Part shown: piece by piece, positions 1 through 8,789 of the stretch
Layout: every line of letters starts with the position of its first letter
How positions within the stretch are numbered: the first letter of the stretch is position 1
Assembly (NCBI GenBank): GCA_949743895.1
Contig: CATJUX010000032.1
Span: 1-24,189 of the forward strand
From: JANFXS01 sp022791155
Lineage (GTDB): Bacteria > Bacillota > Clostridia > Lachnospirales > Anaerotignaceae
Length of the DNA: 24,189 bases
Direction: 5' to 3'
Made by a program: the position numbers and the translations under genes
The notes under the pieces: model-generated
The model's input: only the letters and a program-made list of their open reading frames with translations
The model's database searches: none
Told to the model about the DNA's origin: nothing

Positions 1-19
1 AGAAATTTTTTATGGCATT

Positions 20-48
20 TTGAGCTGTAATTCGTTAAGCTATATATA
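20..48 (+). promoter_or_regulatory. Possible sigma-A promoter for the small membrane protein gene
   Basis: A TTGAGC hexamer at 20-25 and TATATA at 43-48 are separated by 17 bp, upstream of the ribosome binding site at 65-72. Each hexamer matches the consensus at only four of six positions, and TATATA is common in this AT-rich DNA, so the call is weak. Confidence 0.3.
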
Positions 49-78
49 GATAAAACCAACCAACAAGGGGGTATATAT

Positions 79-402
79 ATGGCTTTAGGAGTTATGGCTG
101 GTTTTTTTGGTGTTTTGATGATAATTTCTTTTGTGGGCTTTTTGATGCTTTTGATAGTTACAAACGAGAAGCACACTAAAACTGTGATATTGCTGACCTC
201 AATGATTGCTCTTTTCATAACATATATAAATGTGACATCAAGGCCGATGAACGATTATCGTGGTGCAATTTTGTCATATGCTGTGGGGGTTCTTCCACTG
301 ACAGCGCTTGTTTTGAAATTTGGCTTGGGAAAATATGACGCAGTTTCAAAAGCTTTGATTGGAATGGCCATAGTTGCGGGAATGATAATGGTTGTTATAT
401 GA
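79..402 (+). CDS. Small four-helix membrane protein of unknown function
   Basis: The 107-residue protein is almost entirely hydrophobic. Four predicted membrane segments lie near residues 5-28, 35-52, 62-82 and 90-107, and the only notably polar stretches are NEKHTK (29-34), SRPMNDYR (54-61) and KYDAVSK (85-91). The start is supported by an AAGGGGG ribosome binding site at 65-71. I see no catalytic or ligand-binding motif and do not recognise the family. It lies upstream of rpoB, where rplJ/rplL would be expected in many Bacillota, but it does not resemble a ribosomal protein. It may form a two-gene unit with the short ORF whose ATG overlaps its stop codon. The function is unknown. Confidence 0.75.
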   Translation: MALGVMAGFFGVLMIISFVGFLMLLIVTNEKHTKTVILLTSMIALFITYINVTSRPMNDYRGAILSYAVGVLPLTALVLKFGLGKYDAVSKALIGMAIVAGMIMVVI

Positions 403-509
403 AAACTGATGTTTTTGATGACAGAATTGAAAATGGAAAAACGAGAAGCAAGACAACTTTGACGGCGAGAAATATTTCTGAATTCACAAAAGAAGTGGTT
501 TTGATTTAA
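399..509 (+). CDS. Possible 36-residue ORF, translationally coupled to the preceding gene
   Basis: The ATG at 399-401 overlaps the TGA stop (400-402) of the membrane protein gene in the ATGA arrangement typical of translational coupling. The frame runs to TAA at 507-509. The peptide begins MKTDVFDDRIENG, is polar, and has no membrane segment or recognisable motif. No separate ribosome binding site is visible. It could equally be a chance ORF, or the degraded start of a longer gene. Confidence 0.25.
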   Translation: MKTDVFDDRIENGKTRSKTTLTARNISEFTKEVVLI

Positions 510-525
510 ATATAAATAAAAAGCC

Positions 526-554
526 TTGACAACAAGACATGGCTTTGATAAGAT
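526..554 (+). promoter_or_regulatory. Sigma-A promoter candidate upstream of the rpoBC leader
   Basis: A perfect TTGACA -35 box lies at 526-531, followed after 17 bp by TAAGAT at 549-554, a four-of-six match to TATAAT. Transcription would start near 561 and give a leader of about 430 nt before rpoB. An inverted AAAGCC/GGCTTT pair (520-525 and 541-546) flanks the -35 box and overlaps the spacer, so it could be an operator or chance. Confidence 0.45.
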
Positions 555-837
555 GATAAGAACTCACCTAATGTTTAGAAGTATGTTAATTTCATGATTG
601 TATTGTGCTGAAACCTTTATATTTGGAAATTTCAACAGCAGCATTAAGTTTTTGGGCATGTGAATTGGGTTGTGTTTTCTGGCATTGAACGAAAATATGT
701 CCGGCCTTCAATTTATTCTATGCGGGTATTATACCATAGGCGTTTTAAGATTACAATACAATAATTTTGCTTTTAATATAAAAGTGGTGATTTTAACTGA
801 AGTTGTTCAAAAAAAGTATGGTTTTATTGTCTAATAT
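555..837 (+). other. AT-rich untranslated stretch before rpoB
   Basis: No convincing coding region lies here on either strand. Two minor features are visible: a TGCTG/CAGCA pairing (606-610 with 636-640) and an 11-nt palindrome GGTATTATACC around 725-736. No T-run terminator or known riboswitch core is apparent. If the promoter at 526-554 is used, this is part of a long rpoB leader. Confidence 0.5.
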
Positions 838-846
838 TGTTATAAA
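838..846 (+). promoter_or_regulatory. Extended -10 promoter candidate proximal to rpoB
   Basis: The sequence TGTTATAAA (838-846) is an extended -10 element, TGn followed by a five-of-six match to TATAAT. The -35 region at 17 bp spacing is poor, as is common for extended -10 promoters. Initiation near 853 would place the stem structure at 860-947 at the very 5' end of the rpoB mRNA. Confidence 0.4.
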
Positions 847-859
847 ATATATTGAAAAT

Positions 860-947
860 TAGAATTTCTTTGAATTTTGTGGCTTTTGCACCGCGGCTGA
901 TCAAAGGCAGCGCGTGCAAAGGTCTATGTTCGTTTTGGGAAATTCTA
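860..947 (+). promoter_or_regulatory. Nested stem structure in the rpoB leader
   Basis: Two nested inverted repeats are visible. The outer arms TAGAATTTC (860-868) and GAAATTCTA (939-947) are exact complements. Inside them TTTGCAC (885-891) pairs with GTGCAAA (914-920), and the stem can be extended with GC/GC and GCTG/CAGC pairs around a loop at 900-907, with single-base bulges at 892 and 895. The inner hairpin is GC-rich against an AT-rich background. It ends 46 nt before the rpoB start and no T-run follows, so it is not an ordinary terminator. A regulatory, stabilising or RNA-processing role is inference. Confidence 0.45.
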
Positions 948-993
948 TATTTTATGTTTGCGCACTACAAATAAATCGAGGAGTGACGAGGCC

Positions 994-3900
994 ATGGAAA
1001 AAAACAGGATTCACTCTGTCAAGCAAGGTGACGGAGTAAGAAAGAGTTATTCAAGAATCAACGAGGTTCTTGATATGCCAAATCTGATTGAAGTTCAAAA
1101 AGTGAGTTACGACTGGTTTTTGAAGGAGGGACTTAAAGAAGCATTTGAAGATATTTCCCCAATCACTGATTTCAGCGGCAACCTTGTGCTTGAGTTTACG
1201 GATTTTTCTTTGGACAGCGAGCCCAAATATTCCATTGAGGAATGCAAAGAAAGGGACGCAACATACGCCGCACCTTTGAAAATTAAAGCAAGGCTTAACA
1301 ACAGAGAGCTTGATGAAATAAAGGAACAGGAATTGTTCATGGGCGATTTTCCCCTCATGACGGACACGGGAACGTTTGTTATAAACGGCGCTGAGCGTGT
1401 CATTGTAAGCCAGCTTGTCAGATCCCCTGGGATATACTATGCTTCAGAATTTGACAAGGTTGGGAAAAAACTTCTTTCTGCAACTGTCATACCAAACAGG
1501 GGCGCATGGCTTGAATATGAAACAGACTCCAACGACATTTTTTATGTGCGCGTTGACAGAACAAGGAAGGTTCCCGTGACTGTGCTTATACGTGCTTTGG
1601 GCTTTGGAACGGACAATGAAATAATACAGATGTTTGGCGAGGAGCCCAAAATTGTGGCAACCATTGCCAAAGATCCAAGCAAGTCATATGAAGAAGGTCT
1701 TGTGGAAATATACAAAAAACTCCGCCCTGGTGAACCGCCCACAGTTGAAAGTTCTGAAACGCTTTTGCGCGGCATGTTTTTTGACCCCAAAAGATATGAT
1801 TTGGCAAAAGTTGGGCGCTATAAATTCAACAAAAAATTATCTCTTGCAAACAGGATTAATGGTGCAATTCTTTCAGAAAATGTTGTTGATCCGCTCACAG
1901 GTGAAGTTGTGGCCGAAAAAGGAGAACACCTTACTGCTGAAAAATGTGACACAATTCAAAACAGCGGCGTTGGATATGTCATGATTGAAACTGAAGAAGA
2001 AAGGGCTTTCAAAGTTCTCACAAACCAAATGGTTTCAATTGAACCTTATATATCTGAATTTGGCCTCACGGCTGCCGATGTCAATATAAAAGAAAAGGTA
2101 TATTTTTCAGAACTCAAGAAGATACTTGATGAGTTTGCAACAGCTGAAGAAGTTAAAATTGCTGTGAAGGAACGCCACAGCCTCCTCATACCAAAGCATA
2201 TAACCATACAGGATATTATGGCTTCTATAAACTATGTTATGCAGTTAGATTATGGATATGGCAATGTGGATGACATTGACCACCTCGGAAACCGCCGCAT
2301 TCGCTGTGTTGGCGAGCTTCTTCAAAACCAGTTCAGAATTGGCCTTTCAAGAATGGAAAGAGTTGTGCGTGAAAGAATGACAATTCAGGATCTTGCTGAC
2401 GTGACTCCTCAGGGACTCATAAATGTGCGCCCTGTGACGGCGGCAATCAAAGAATTTTTTGGAAGTTCACAGCTTTCGCAGTTTATGGATCAAAACAACC
2501 CGCTTTCGGAGCTCACCCACAAACGCCGTTTGTCAGCGCTTGGGCCGGGCGGCCTTTCAAGAGAAAGAGCGGGATTTGAAGTTCGAGACGTTCACCATTC
2601 GCACTATGGAAGAATGTGCCCAATTGAAACACCTGAAGGCCCTAACATCGGTCTTATCAACTCGCTTGCAACATTTGCGCGCATAAATGAATATGGCTTC
2701 ATCGAAGCACCATACAGAAAGATAGACAAATCTGGTGACGAGCCAAGAGTTACAGATGAATATATATATGTGACAGCAGATGAAGAAGAAAACTATATGG
2801 TGGCACAGGCAAATGAACCGCTTACGCCTGATGGCCATTTTGTGAACAGAAAGGTTTCAGGGCGTTATCGTGAAGACATAATTGAGGTTGACAGAAACGA
2901 AATTCATCTCATGGACGTAAGCCCAAAACAGATGGTTTCTGTGGCCACAGCGCTCATACCATTCCTTGAAAATGACGATGCCAACAGGGCGCTCATGGGC
3001 TCCAACATGCAGCGTCAGGCTGTGCCGCTTCTGGTGACAGATTCACCAATTGTTGGCACAGGCATGGAATATAAAGCGGCAAAGGACTCTGGAATTTGCG
3101 TTATAGCAAAGCATGACGGCGTTGTTGAGCGCGTTTCGGCCAATCAAATTGTTGTTAAAGCCGACAGCGGTGAAAGAGATGTTCACAAACTCATTAAATA
3201 TCAAAGAAGCAACCAAAGCACATGCCTGAACCAAAGGCCAATCATTTCAGTTGGCGACAGAGTGCGCGCCGGACAGATTATAGCCGACGGCGCTTCAACA
3301 TCAAACGGCGAGCTTGCATTGGGCAAAAATCCTCTTATAGGATTCATGACATGGGAGGGCTATAACTATGAAGACGCCGTTCTTTTGAGTGAAAAGCTTG
3401 TTCAGGAAGATGTTTACACATCTGTTCACATTGATGAATATGAAGCAGAAGCGCGTGACACGAAACTGGGGCCGGAAGAAATCACACGTGACATTCCAAA
3501 CGTTGGCGACGACGCGCTGAAAGACCTTGATGAGAGAGGAATCATAAGGATAGGCGCTGAAGTGCGCCCCAATGACATACTTGTTGGAAAAGTTACGCCA
3601 AAGGGAGAAACAGAGCTCACAGCAGAAGAAAGACTGCTTCGTGCCATATTTGGAGAAAAGGCGCGCGAGGTGCGCGACACATCACTTAGGGTGCCTCATG
3701 GCGCAACAGGAATCATTGTAGATGTTAAAATATACACAAGGGAAAACGGCGATGACATAGGCCCAGGCGTGAACCAGCTTGTGCGCGTGTATATCGCCCA
3801 GAAAAGAAAAATATCCGTTGGTGACAAAATGGCCGGCCGCCATGGCAACAAAGGTGTTGTTTCGCGCGTTTTGCCGGTTGAAGACATGCCGTTCCTTCCA

Positions 3901-4872
3901 AACGGAAGACCTTTGGACATTGTCCTCAATCCTTTGGGAATTCCTTCCCGTATGAACATAGGACAGGTTTTGGAAACTCACTTGAGCCTTGCCGCCAATG
4001 TTCTTGGCTGGAAGGTTGCAACGCCAGTTTTTGACGGCGCAGATGAAATTGACATTATGGACACGCTTGAAATGGCAAATGACTATGTCAACACCGATTG
4101 GGAAGAATTTTCCAAAAAATGGAAACCACTTCTTGAAGGCGATATATATGACGAACTGTATGAAAACAGAGATCACCGTGACGCATGGAAGGGTGTCAAA
4201 CTCAGCCGCGACGGAAAAGTTGAGCTTCGCGACGGAAGAAGCGGCGAACTTTTTGACAACAGAGTTACAGTTGGATTTATGCACTATCTTAAACTGCATC
4301 ACCTTGTTGACGACAAAATCCATGCGCGTTCGACAGGCCCTTATTCACTTGTCACACAGCAGCCTTTGGGCGGAAAAGCACAGTTTGGCGGACAGCGCTT
4401 TGGTGAAATGGAGGTTTGGGCGCTTGAGGCATATGGTGCGGCATACACACTTCAGGAGATACTCACAGTTAAAAGTGATGACATTGTTGGGCGTGTCAAA
4501 ACATATGAATCCATTGTGAAGGGCGAGAACATACCTGAGCCGGGTGTTCCCGAAAGCTTTAAGGTGCTTTTGAAGGAGCTTCAGTCTTTGGGCCTTGACA
4601 TAAGGGTTCTTCGTGAGGACAAAACAGAAGTTGAAATCAAAGAATCAATTGATGATGTTGATGATTTGAGCGTCACTATAGATGGTTTTGAAATGGATGA
4701 TGATGGTGTGAGAAAACCATTGCCATATGCATCTCATGAGGAGACTGTTGAAGATCCTTTGGAGCTTTTGTTTGGCGGCGATTTGGCAGGCGACAACGGC
4801 GATGCAGATGATGACTATATATTAGATGATGACATGCTTGACGTTGATGACGATTTTGATGACGAGGATTGA
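994..4872 (+). CDS. rpoB: DNA-directed RNA polymerase subunit beta
   Basis: This is the catalytic beta subunit of RNA polymerase. I chose the ATG at 994, giving 1292 residues, because a GAGGAG ribosome binding site lies at 979-984; the frame can be extended to a TTG at 958 but no binding site precedes it. Family hallmarks include the GDKMAGRHGNKGVVSR block, the LGKNPLIGFMTWEGYNYED block and the C-terminal GGQRFGEMEVWALEAYGA clamp motif. The rifampicin pocket reads FMDQNNPLSELTHKRRLSALG, with D499, H509 and S514 at the positions of E. coli D516, H526 and S531, so it looks like the sensitive form. The C-terminus ends in a very acidic tail: 15 of the last 23 residues are Asp or Glu. It is co-transcribed with rpoC, 18 nt downstream. 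Confidence 0.98.
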   Translation: MEKNRIHSVKQGDGVRKSYSRINEVLDMPNLIEVQKVSYDWFLKEGLKEAFEDISPITDFSGNLVLEFTDFSLDSEPKYSIEECKERDATYAAPLKIKARLNNRELDEIKEQELFMGDFPLMTDTGTFVINGAERVIVSQLVRSPGIYYASEFDKVGKKLLSATVIPNRGAWLEYETDSNDIFYVRVDRTRKVPVTVLIRALGFGTDNEIIQMFGEEPKIVATIAKDPSKSYEEGLVEIYKKLRPGEPPTVESSETLLRGMFFDPKRYDLAKVGRYKFNKKLSLANRINGAILSENVVDPLTGEVVAEKGEHLTAEKCDTIQNSGVGYVMIETEEERAFKVLTNQMVSIEPYISEFGLTAADVNIKEKVYFSELKKILDEFATAEEVKIAVKERHSLLIPKHITIQDIMASINYVMQLDYGYGNVDDIDHLGNRRIRCVGELLQNQFRIGLSRMERVVRERMTIQDLADVTPQGLINVRPVTAAIKEFFGSSQLSQFMDQNNPLSELTHKRRLSALGPGGLSRERAGFEVRDVHHSHYGRMCPIETPEGPNIGLINSLATFARINEYGFIEAPYRKIDKSGDEPRVTDEYIYVTADEEENYMVAQANEPLTPDGHFVNRKVSGRYREDIIEVDRNEIHLMDVSPKQMVSVATALIPFLENDDANRALMGSNMQRQAVPLLVTDSPIVGTGMEYKAAKDSGICVIAKHDGVVERVSANQIVVKADSGERDVHKLIKYQRSNQSTCLNQRPIISVGDRVRAGQIIADGASTSNGELALGKNPLIGFMTWEGYNYEDAVLLSEKLVQEDVYTSVHIDEYEAEARDTKLGPEEITRDIPNVGDDALKDLDERGIIRIGAEVRPNDILVGKVTPKGETELTAEERLLRAIFGEKAREVRDTSLRVPHGATGIIVDVKIYTRENGDDIGPGVNQLVRVYIAQKRKISVGDKMAGRHGNKGVVSRVLPVEDMPFLPNGRPLDIVLNPLGIPSRMNIGQVLETHLSLAANVLGWKVATPVFDGADEIDIMDTLEMANDYVNTDWEEFSKKWKPLLEGDIYDELYENRDHRDAWKGVKLSRDGKVELRDGRSGELFDNRVTVGFMHYLKLHHLVDDKIHARSTGPYSLVTQQPLGGKAQFGGQRFGEMEVWALEAYGAAYTLQEILTVKSDDIVGRVKTYESIVKGENIPEPGVPESFKVLLKELQSLGLDIRVLREDKTEVEIKESIDDVDDLSVTIDGFEMDDDGVRKPLPYASHEETVEDPLELLFGGDLAGDNGDADDDYILDDDMLDVDDDFDDED

Positions 4873-4890
4873 TAAGGGGGAAGTTATTAT

Positions 4891-7800
4891 ATGGCAGCTC
4901 AAGAACAGGGTATAGTTTTTGATTCAATTAAAATTGGCCTGGCGTCTCCTGAGAAAATTCGCGAGTGGTCACGAGGGGAAGTTAAAAAACCGGAAACAAT
5001 CAACTATAGAACGCTGAAGCCGGAACGTGACGGCCTTTTCTGCGAAAGAATTTTCGGCCCCAGCAAGGATTGGGAATGTCACTGCGGAAAGTATAAAAGA
5101 ATACGTTATAAAGGAATTGTGTGCGACAGATGCGGCGTTGAAGTCACAAAAAGCAAGGTGCGCCGTGAGAGAATGGGGCATATTGAACTGGCATGTCCTG
5201 TTTCCCACATATGGTATTTCAAAGGCATTCCGTCAAGAATGGGACTCATACTTTCGTTGAGCCCACGGGCTTTGGAAAAGGTTCTCTATTTTGCAAGCTA
5301 TATTGTGCTTGACAGAGGCGACACATCATTGCAATATAAACAGCTTTTGACTGAAAAAGAATATAGAGACGCATATGACAAGTTTGGGAACACATTCAAA
5401 GTTGGCATGGGCGCAGAGGCCATAAAACGCCTTCTTCAGGACATTGATCTTGACAAAGAAAGCGTTGAGCTTAAAAAGCAGCTTGTTGACACAACTGGGC
5501 AAAAGAGAATCCGCATCATCAAAAGGCTTGAAGTGATTGAAAGCTTCAAAATGTCAAACAACAAGCCCGAATGGATGATACTTGACGCCATACCAGTTAT
5601 ACCGCCTGAAATAAGGCCAATGGTTCAGCTTGACGGCGGCCGTTTTGCCACAAGCGATTTGAATGACCTATACAGAAGGGTTATCAACAGGAACAACCGT
5701 CTTAAAAGGCTTTTGGACTTGGGAGCGCCTGACATAATTGTGAGAAATGAAAAGAGAATGCTTCAAGAGGCCGTTGACGCACTCATTGACAACGGCCGCC
5801 GTGGCCGCCCTGTTACGGGCCCAGGAAACAGAGCGCTCAAGTCGCTTTCTGACATGCTGAAGGGCAAGCAGGGGCGTTTCCGTCAAAATCTCCTTGGCAA
5901 GCGCGTTGACTATTCCGGGCGAAGTGTTATTGTTGTGGGGCCAGAGCTTAAAATATATCAATGCGGGCTCCCAAAAGAAATGGCAATTGAACTTTTTAAG
6001 CCGTTTGTGATGAAAAAGCTGGTTGAGGCCGGGCTGGCACACAACATAAAGTCGGCCAAAAGAATGGTTGAAAGGCTTCAAACTGAAGTTTGGGATGTTT
6101 TGGAGCAGGTCATAACAGAACACCCTGTCATGCTTAACCGTGCGCCGACACTTCATAGGCTTGGAATTCAGGCGTTTGAGCCAAAACTGGTTGAAGGCCG
6201 CGCAATTAAGCTTCACCCGCTTGTGTGCACAGCCTACAACGCCGACTTCGACGGCGACCAAATGGCTGTCCATGTTCCGTTAAGTGTTGAGGCACAGGCT
6301 GAATGCCGCTTCCTTCTTCTTTCGCCAAACAACCTTCTCAAGCCTTCGGATGGCGCGCCTGTCACAGTTCCATCGCAAGACATGATTCTTGGCATGTATT
6401 ATCTCACAATTGAGAAAGAAGACCAAAAGGGCGAGGGAAAAGTTTTCAAAGATGAACTTGAAGCCATGCTTGCCTATGACAACAATGAAATCACGCTTCA
6501 TGCCAAAATCAAGGTCAGACGTACACTTGAGTTTGGCGGCGTTAAGGAATCAAGAATTGTGGACACAACTGTTGGCCGAATTATATTCAATGAGGCCATT
6601 CCGCAAAACCTTGGATATATTGACAGAAACAATGATGACGAAAAATTTAGATATGAAATAGACTTCCTTGTGGACAAAAAAGCTATAGGAAAAATCATAA
6701 ACCGCTGCATAAACAACTGTGGCTCAACCAAAACTGCTGAAGTGCTTGACAAAATAAAGGCTTTGGGCTTCAAATATTCAACAAGGGGCGCGCTGACAGT
6801 TTCGGTTTCGGACATGGAAATTCCGGCCACAAAACAGACTCATTTGCATGAGGCCGAGGCTTCTGTTGAAGTCATAACCAAAAAGTTCAGGCGCGGACTC
6901 ATGACAGATGAGGAACGCCACAACAAAGTTATTGAAGCGTGGAACAGCGCCAATGACAAAATCACGGTTGACCTTTTCAATGGCCTTGGAAAATATAACA
7001 ATATATTCATGATGGCCAATTCAGGAGCCCGTGGTTCCAACAGCCAGATCAAGCAGCTTGCCGGCATGCGCGGACTCATGGCCAATCCATCTGGCGGCAT
7101 TATAGAGCTTCCAATAAAATCCAACTTCCGTGAGGGTCTTTCTGTTCTTGAATATTTTATATCAGCTCACGGCGCAAGAAAGGGACTCACTGACACTGCT
7201 TTGAGAACGGCCGACTCGGGCTATCTCACAAGAAGGCTTGTTGACGTTTCACAGGATATTATAATACGCGAGTGGGACTGCTCAGGTGACGGCAAGGAAG
7301 TTCCGGGGCTTTGGGTTTCGGCATTCCTTGATGGAAATGAGGTCATTGAAAGCCTTCAGGACAGAATTCGCGGCCGTTGGAGCGTTGAAAACATTGTGGA
7401 TCCAAACACAGGGAATGTCATCGTTCCAGCGGACACAAGAATTTCAAACGATCAGGCGGAAGCAGTTGAAAAAGCAGGGATAACAAAAGTTCTCATCAGA
7501 ACAGTGCTCACATGCCGCTCCACAATCGGAATATGTGCCAAATGCTATGGCGCAAACATGGCAAGCGGGCGTTCTGTGAGAATTGGCGAATCTGTAGGCA
7601 TAATAGCGGCTCAGTCAATTGGCGAGCCAGGAACACAGCTCACAATGCGTACATTCCACACAGGCGGCATTGCCGGAGACGACATCACACAAGGTCTTCC
7701 GCGTGTTGAGGAGCTTTTTGAGGCAAGAAAACCAAAGGGCCTTGCGATTATATCCGAGTTTGGCGGAACTGTCAAACTCAACGAAACAAAGAAGAAAAGA

Positions 7801-8463
7801 GAAGTCACAATCACAAACAATGAGACTGGAGAAGCCAAAGACTATCTCATACCATATGGTTCCAGAATAAAAGTTTATGACGGCGATGTCATAGGCGCGG
7901 GTGATGAAATCACTGAAGGAAGTGTCAACCCACATGACATATTGAAGATTAAAGGACTGAGAGGTGTTCAGGACTATATGATTCAGGAGGTTCAAAGGGT
8001 TTATCGTCTTCAGGGTGTTGAAATAAACGACAAGCACATTGAAGTCATTGTGCGCCAAATGCTCAAGAGAGTCAAAATTGAGGAAAATGGAGACACCGAC
8101 TTTCTTCCGGGAAGCCTTGTTGACTGGCTCACATTTGAAAACACGAATGCTGAAATGGAAGAAAGCGGGCTTGAACCAGCAAAAGGAACAAGGGTTCTTC
8201 TTGGAATCACAAAAGCTTCTCTTGCCACAGACTCATTCCTTTCAGCAGCATCGTTCCAAGAAACAACAAGAGTTCTCACAGAAGCGGCCATCAAAGGAAA
8301 GATTGATCCGCTCATCGGCTTGAAGGAAAACGTAATAATAGGAAAGCTGATACCGGCGGGAACAGGAATGACAAGATACCGCGGCATTGAGGTTGTTGAG
8401 GCAAACAGTGTTTCCGAAAAAGATGACATTGCAGTTGGCATGCATGAATTTGCTGAAATGTGA
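4891..8463 (+). CDS. rpoC: DNA-directed RNA polymerase subunit beta-prime
   Basis: This is the second large catalytic subunit, 1190 residues, preceded by an AAGGGGG ribosome binding site at 874-880 of the same kilobase (4874-4880). The N-terminal zinc site is visible as C63, C65, C78 and C81. The active-site loop NADFDGDQM lies at 450-458, with D452, D454 and D456 as the magnesium ligands. The second zinc site is C797, C875, C882 and C885. The trigger-loop motif QSIGEPGTQLTMRTFHTGG lies at 908-926. The length is normal for Clostridia and no insertion is evident. The gene is followed by a hairpin and a strong terminator, not by rpsL, so the rpoBC unit ends here. Confidence 0.98.
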   Translation: MAAQEQGIVFDSIKIGLASPEKIREWSRGEVKKPETINYRTLKPERDGLFCERIFGPSKDWECHCGKYKRIRYKGIVCDRCGVEVTKSKVRRERMGHIELACPVSHIWYFKGIPSRMGLILSLSPRALEKVLYFASYIVLDRGDTSLQYKQLLTEKEYRDAYDKFGNTFKVGMGAEAIKRLLQDIDLDKESVELKKQLVDTTGQKRIRIIKRLEVIESFKMSNNKPEWMILDAIPVIPPEIRPMVQLDGGRFATSDLNDLYRRVINRNNRLKRLLDLGAPDIIVRNEKRMLQEAVDALIDNGRRGRPVTGPGNRALKSLSDMLKGKQGRFRQNLLGKRVDYSGRSVIVVGPELKIYQCGLPKEMAIELFKPFVMKKLVEAGLAHNIKSAKRMVERLQTEVWDVLEQVITEHPVMLNRAPTLHRLGIQAFEPKLVEGRAIKLHPLVCTAYNADFDGDQMAVHVPLSVEAQAECRFLLLSPNNLLKPSDGAPVTVPSQDMILGMYYLTIEKEDQKGEGKVFKDELEAMLAYDNNEITLHAKIKVRRTLEFGGVKESRIVDTTVGRIIFNEAIPQNLGYIDRNNDDEKFRYEIDFLVDKKAIGKIINRCINNCGSTKTAEVLDKIKALGFKYSTRGALTVSVSDMEIPATKQTHLHEAEASVEVITKKFRRGLMTDEERHNKVIEAWNSANDKITVDLFNGLGKYNNIFMMANSGARGSNSQIKQLAGMRGLMANPSGGIIELPIKSNFREGLSVLEYFISAHGARKGLTDTALRTADSGYLTRRLVDVSQDIIIREWDCSGDGKEVPGLWVSAFLDGNEVIESLQDRIRGRWSVENIVDPNTGNVIVPADTRISNDQAEAVEKAGITKVLIRTVLTCRSTIGICAKCYGANMASGRSVRIGESVGIIAAQSIGEPGTQLTMRTFHTGGIAGDDITQGLPRVEELFEARKPKGLAIISEFGGTVKLNETKKKREVTITNNETGEAKDYLIPYGSRIKVYDGDVIGAGDEITEGSVNPHDILKIKGLRGVQDYMIQEVQRVYRLQGVEINDKHIEVIVRQMLKRVKIEENGDTDFLPGSLVDWLTFENTNAEMEESGLEPAKGTRVLLGITKASLATDSFLSAASFQETTRVLTEAAIKGKIDPLIGLKENVIIGKLIPAGTGMTRYRGIEVVEANSVSEKDDIAVGMHEFAEM

Positions 8464-8467
8464 CATG

Positions 8468-8494
8468 ATTCCAAAACTATATTGGTTTTGGAAT
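8468..8494 (+). other. Perfect 10-bp hairpin just after the rpoC stop
   Basis: ATTCCAAAAC (8468-8477) and GTTTTGGAAT (8485-8494) are exact complements around a 7-nt loop, starting 4 nt after the rpoC stop codon. No T-run follows, so it is not a terminator by itself. It sits 24 nt ahead of the true terminator and may protect the 3' end of the mRNA from exonucleases, which is inference. Confidence 0.6.
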
Positions 8495-8518
8495 GAACAA
8501 AAATTAAATTAATAACAT

Positions 8519-8568
8519 ATCCCGTTTGTTCAGGCTTTTGAAACTGCTTTTGACAAACGGGATTTTTG
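8519..8568 (+). terminator. Rho-independent terminator of rpoBC
   Basis: ATCCCGTTTGT (8519-8529) pairs perfectly with ACAAACGGGAT (8553-8563), and the stem runs into a TTTTT tract (8563-8567). The loop is long, at 23 nt. The stability and the T-run make this a convincing end to the rpoBC transcript. Confidence 0.85.
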
Positions 8569-8696
8569 TATGCTGAAAGCTTCGAAAATGTTTTTTTGTA
8601 TTTATGAACAAATGAAACGTATGTTTGGGCAAACCAATGGCAAAACATGAAATTGATGATTTTTGGCCGAGATTTGATTTATATTATTTAAGTTAT

Positions 8697-8726
8697 TTGG
8701 GACAATTTCATTTCCAATTGTATAAA
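8697..8726 (+). promoter_or_regulatory. Possible promoter for the BofC-like gene
   Basis: TTGGGA (8697-8702) and TATAAA (8721-8726) are separated by 18 bp. An inverted ACAAT/ATTGT pair (8702-8706 and 8717-8721) lies within the promoter and could be a regulator site. The rest of the 8569-8789 intergenic stretch shows nothing else. Confidence 0.35.
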
Positions 8727-8789
8727 ACAGCCAATTTATGTTAATTATATTCAAAACAATATTTGTTTTGAGACTGGAGGCAATAAAAT

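Noticed and set aside
888..897. GCACCGCGGC in the rpoB leader, resembling the T-box core
   Set aside because: The flanking TGG and the rest of the T-box consensus are missing, no terminator or specifier stem follows, and rpoB is not a T-box target.
2440..2560. Possible rifampicin-resistance changes in rpoB
   Set aside because: The three main resistance positions carry the sensitive residues Asp, His and Ser.
3682..4323. A 213-codon open frame on the minus strand inside rpoB
   Set aside because: It is a shadow of the strongly conserved rpoB frame, with no ribosome binding site or recognisable protein.
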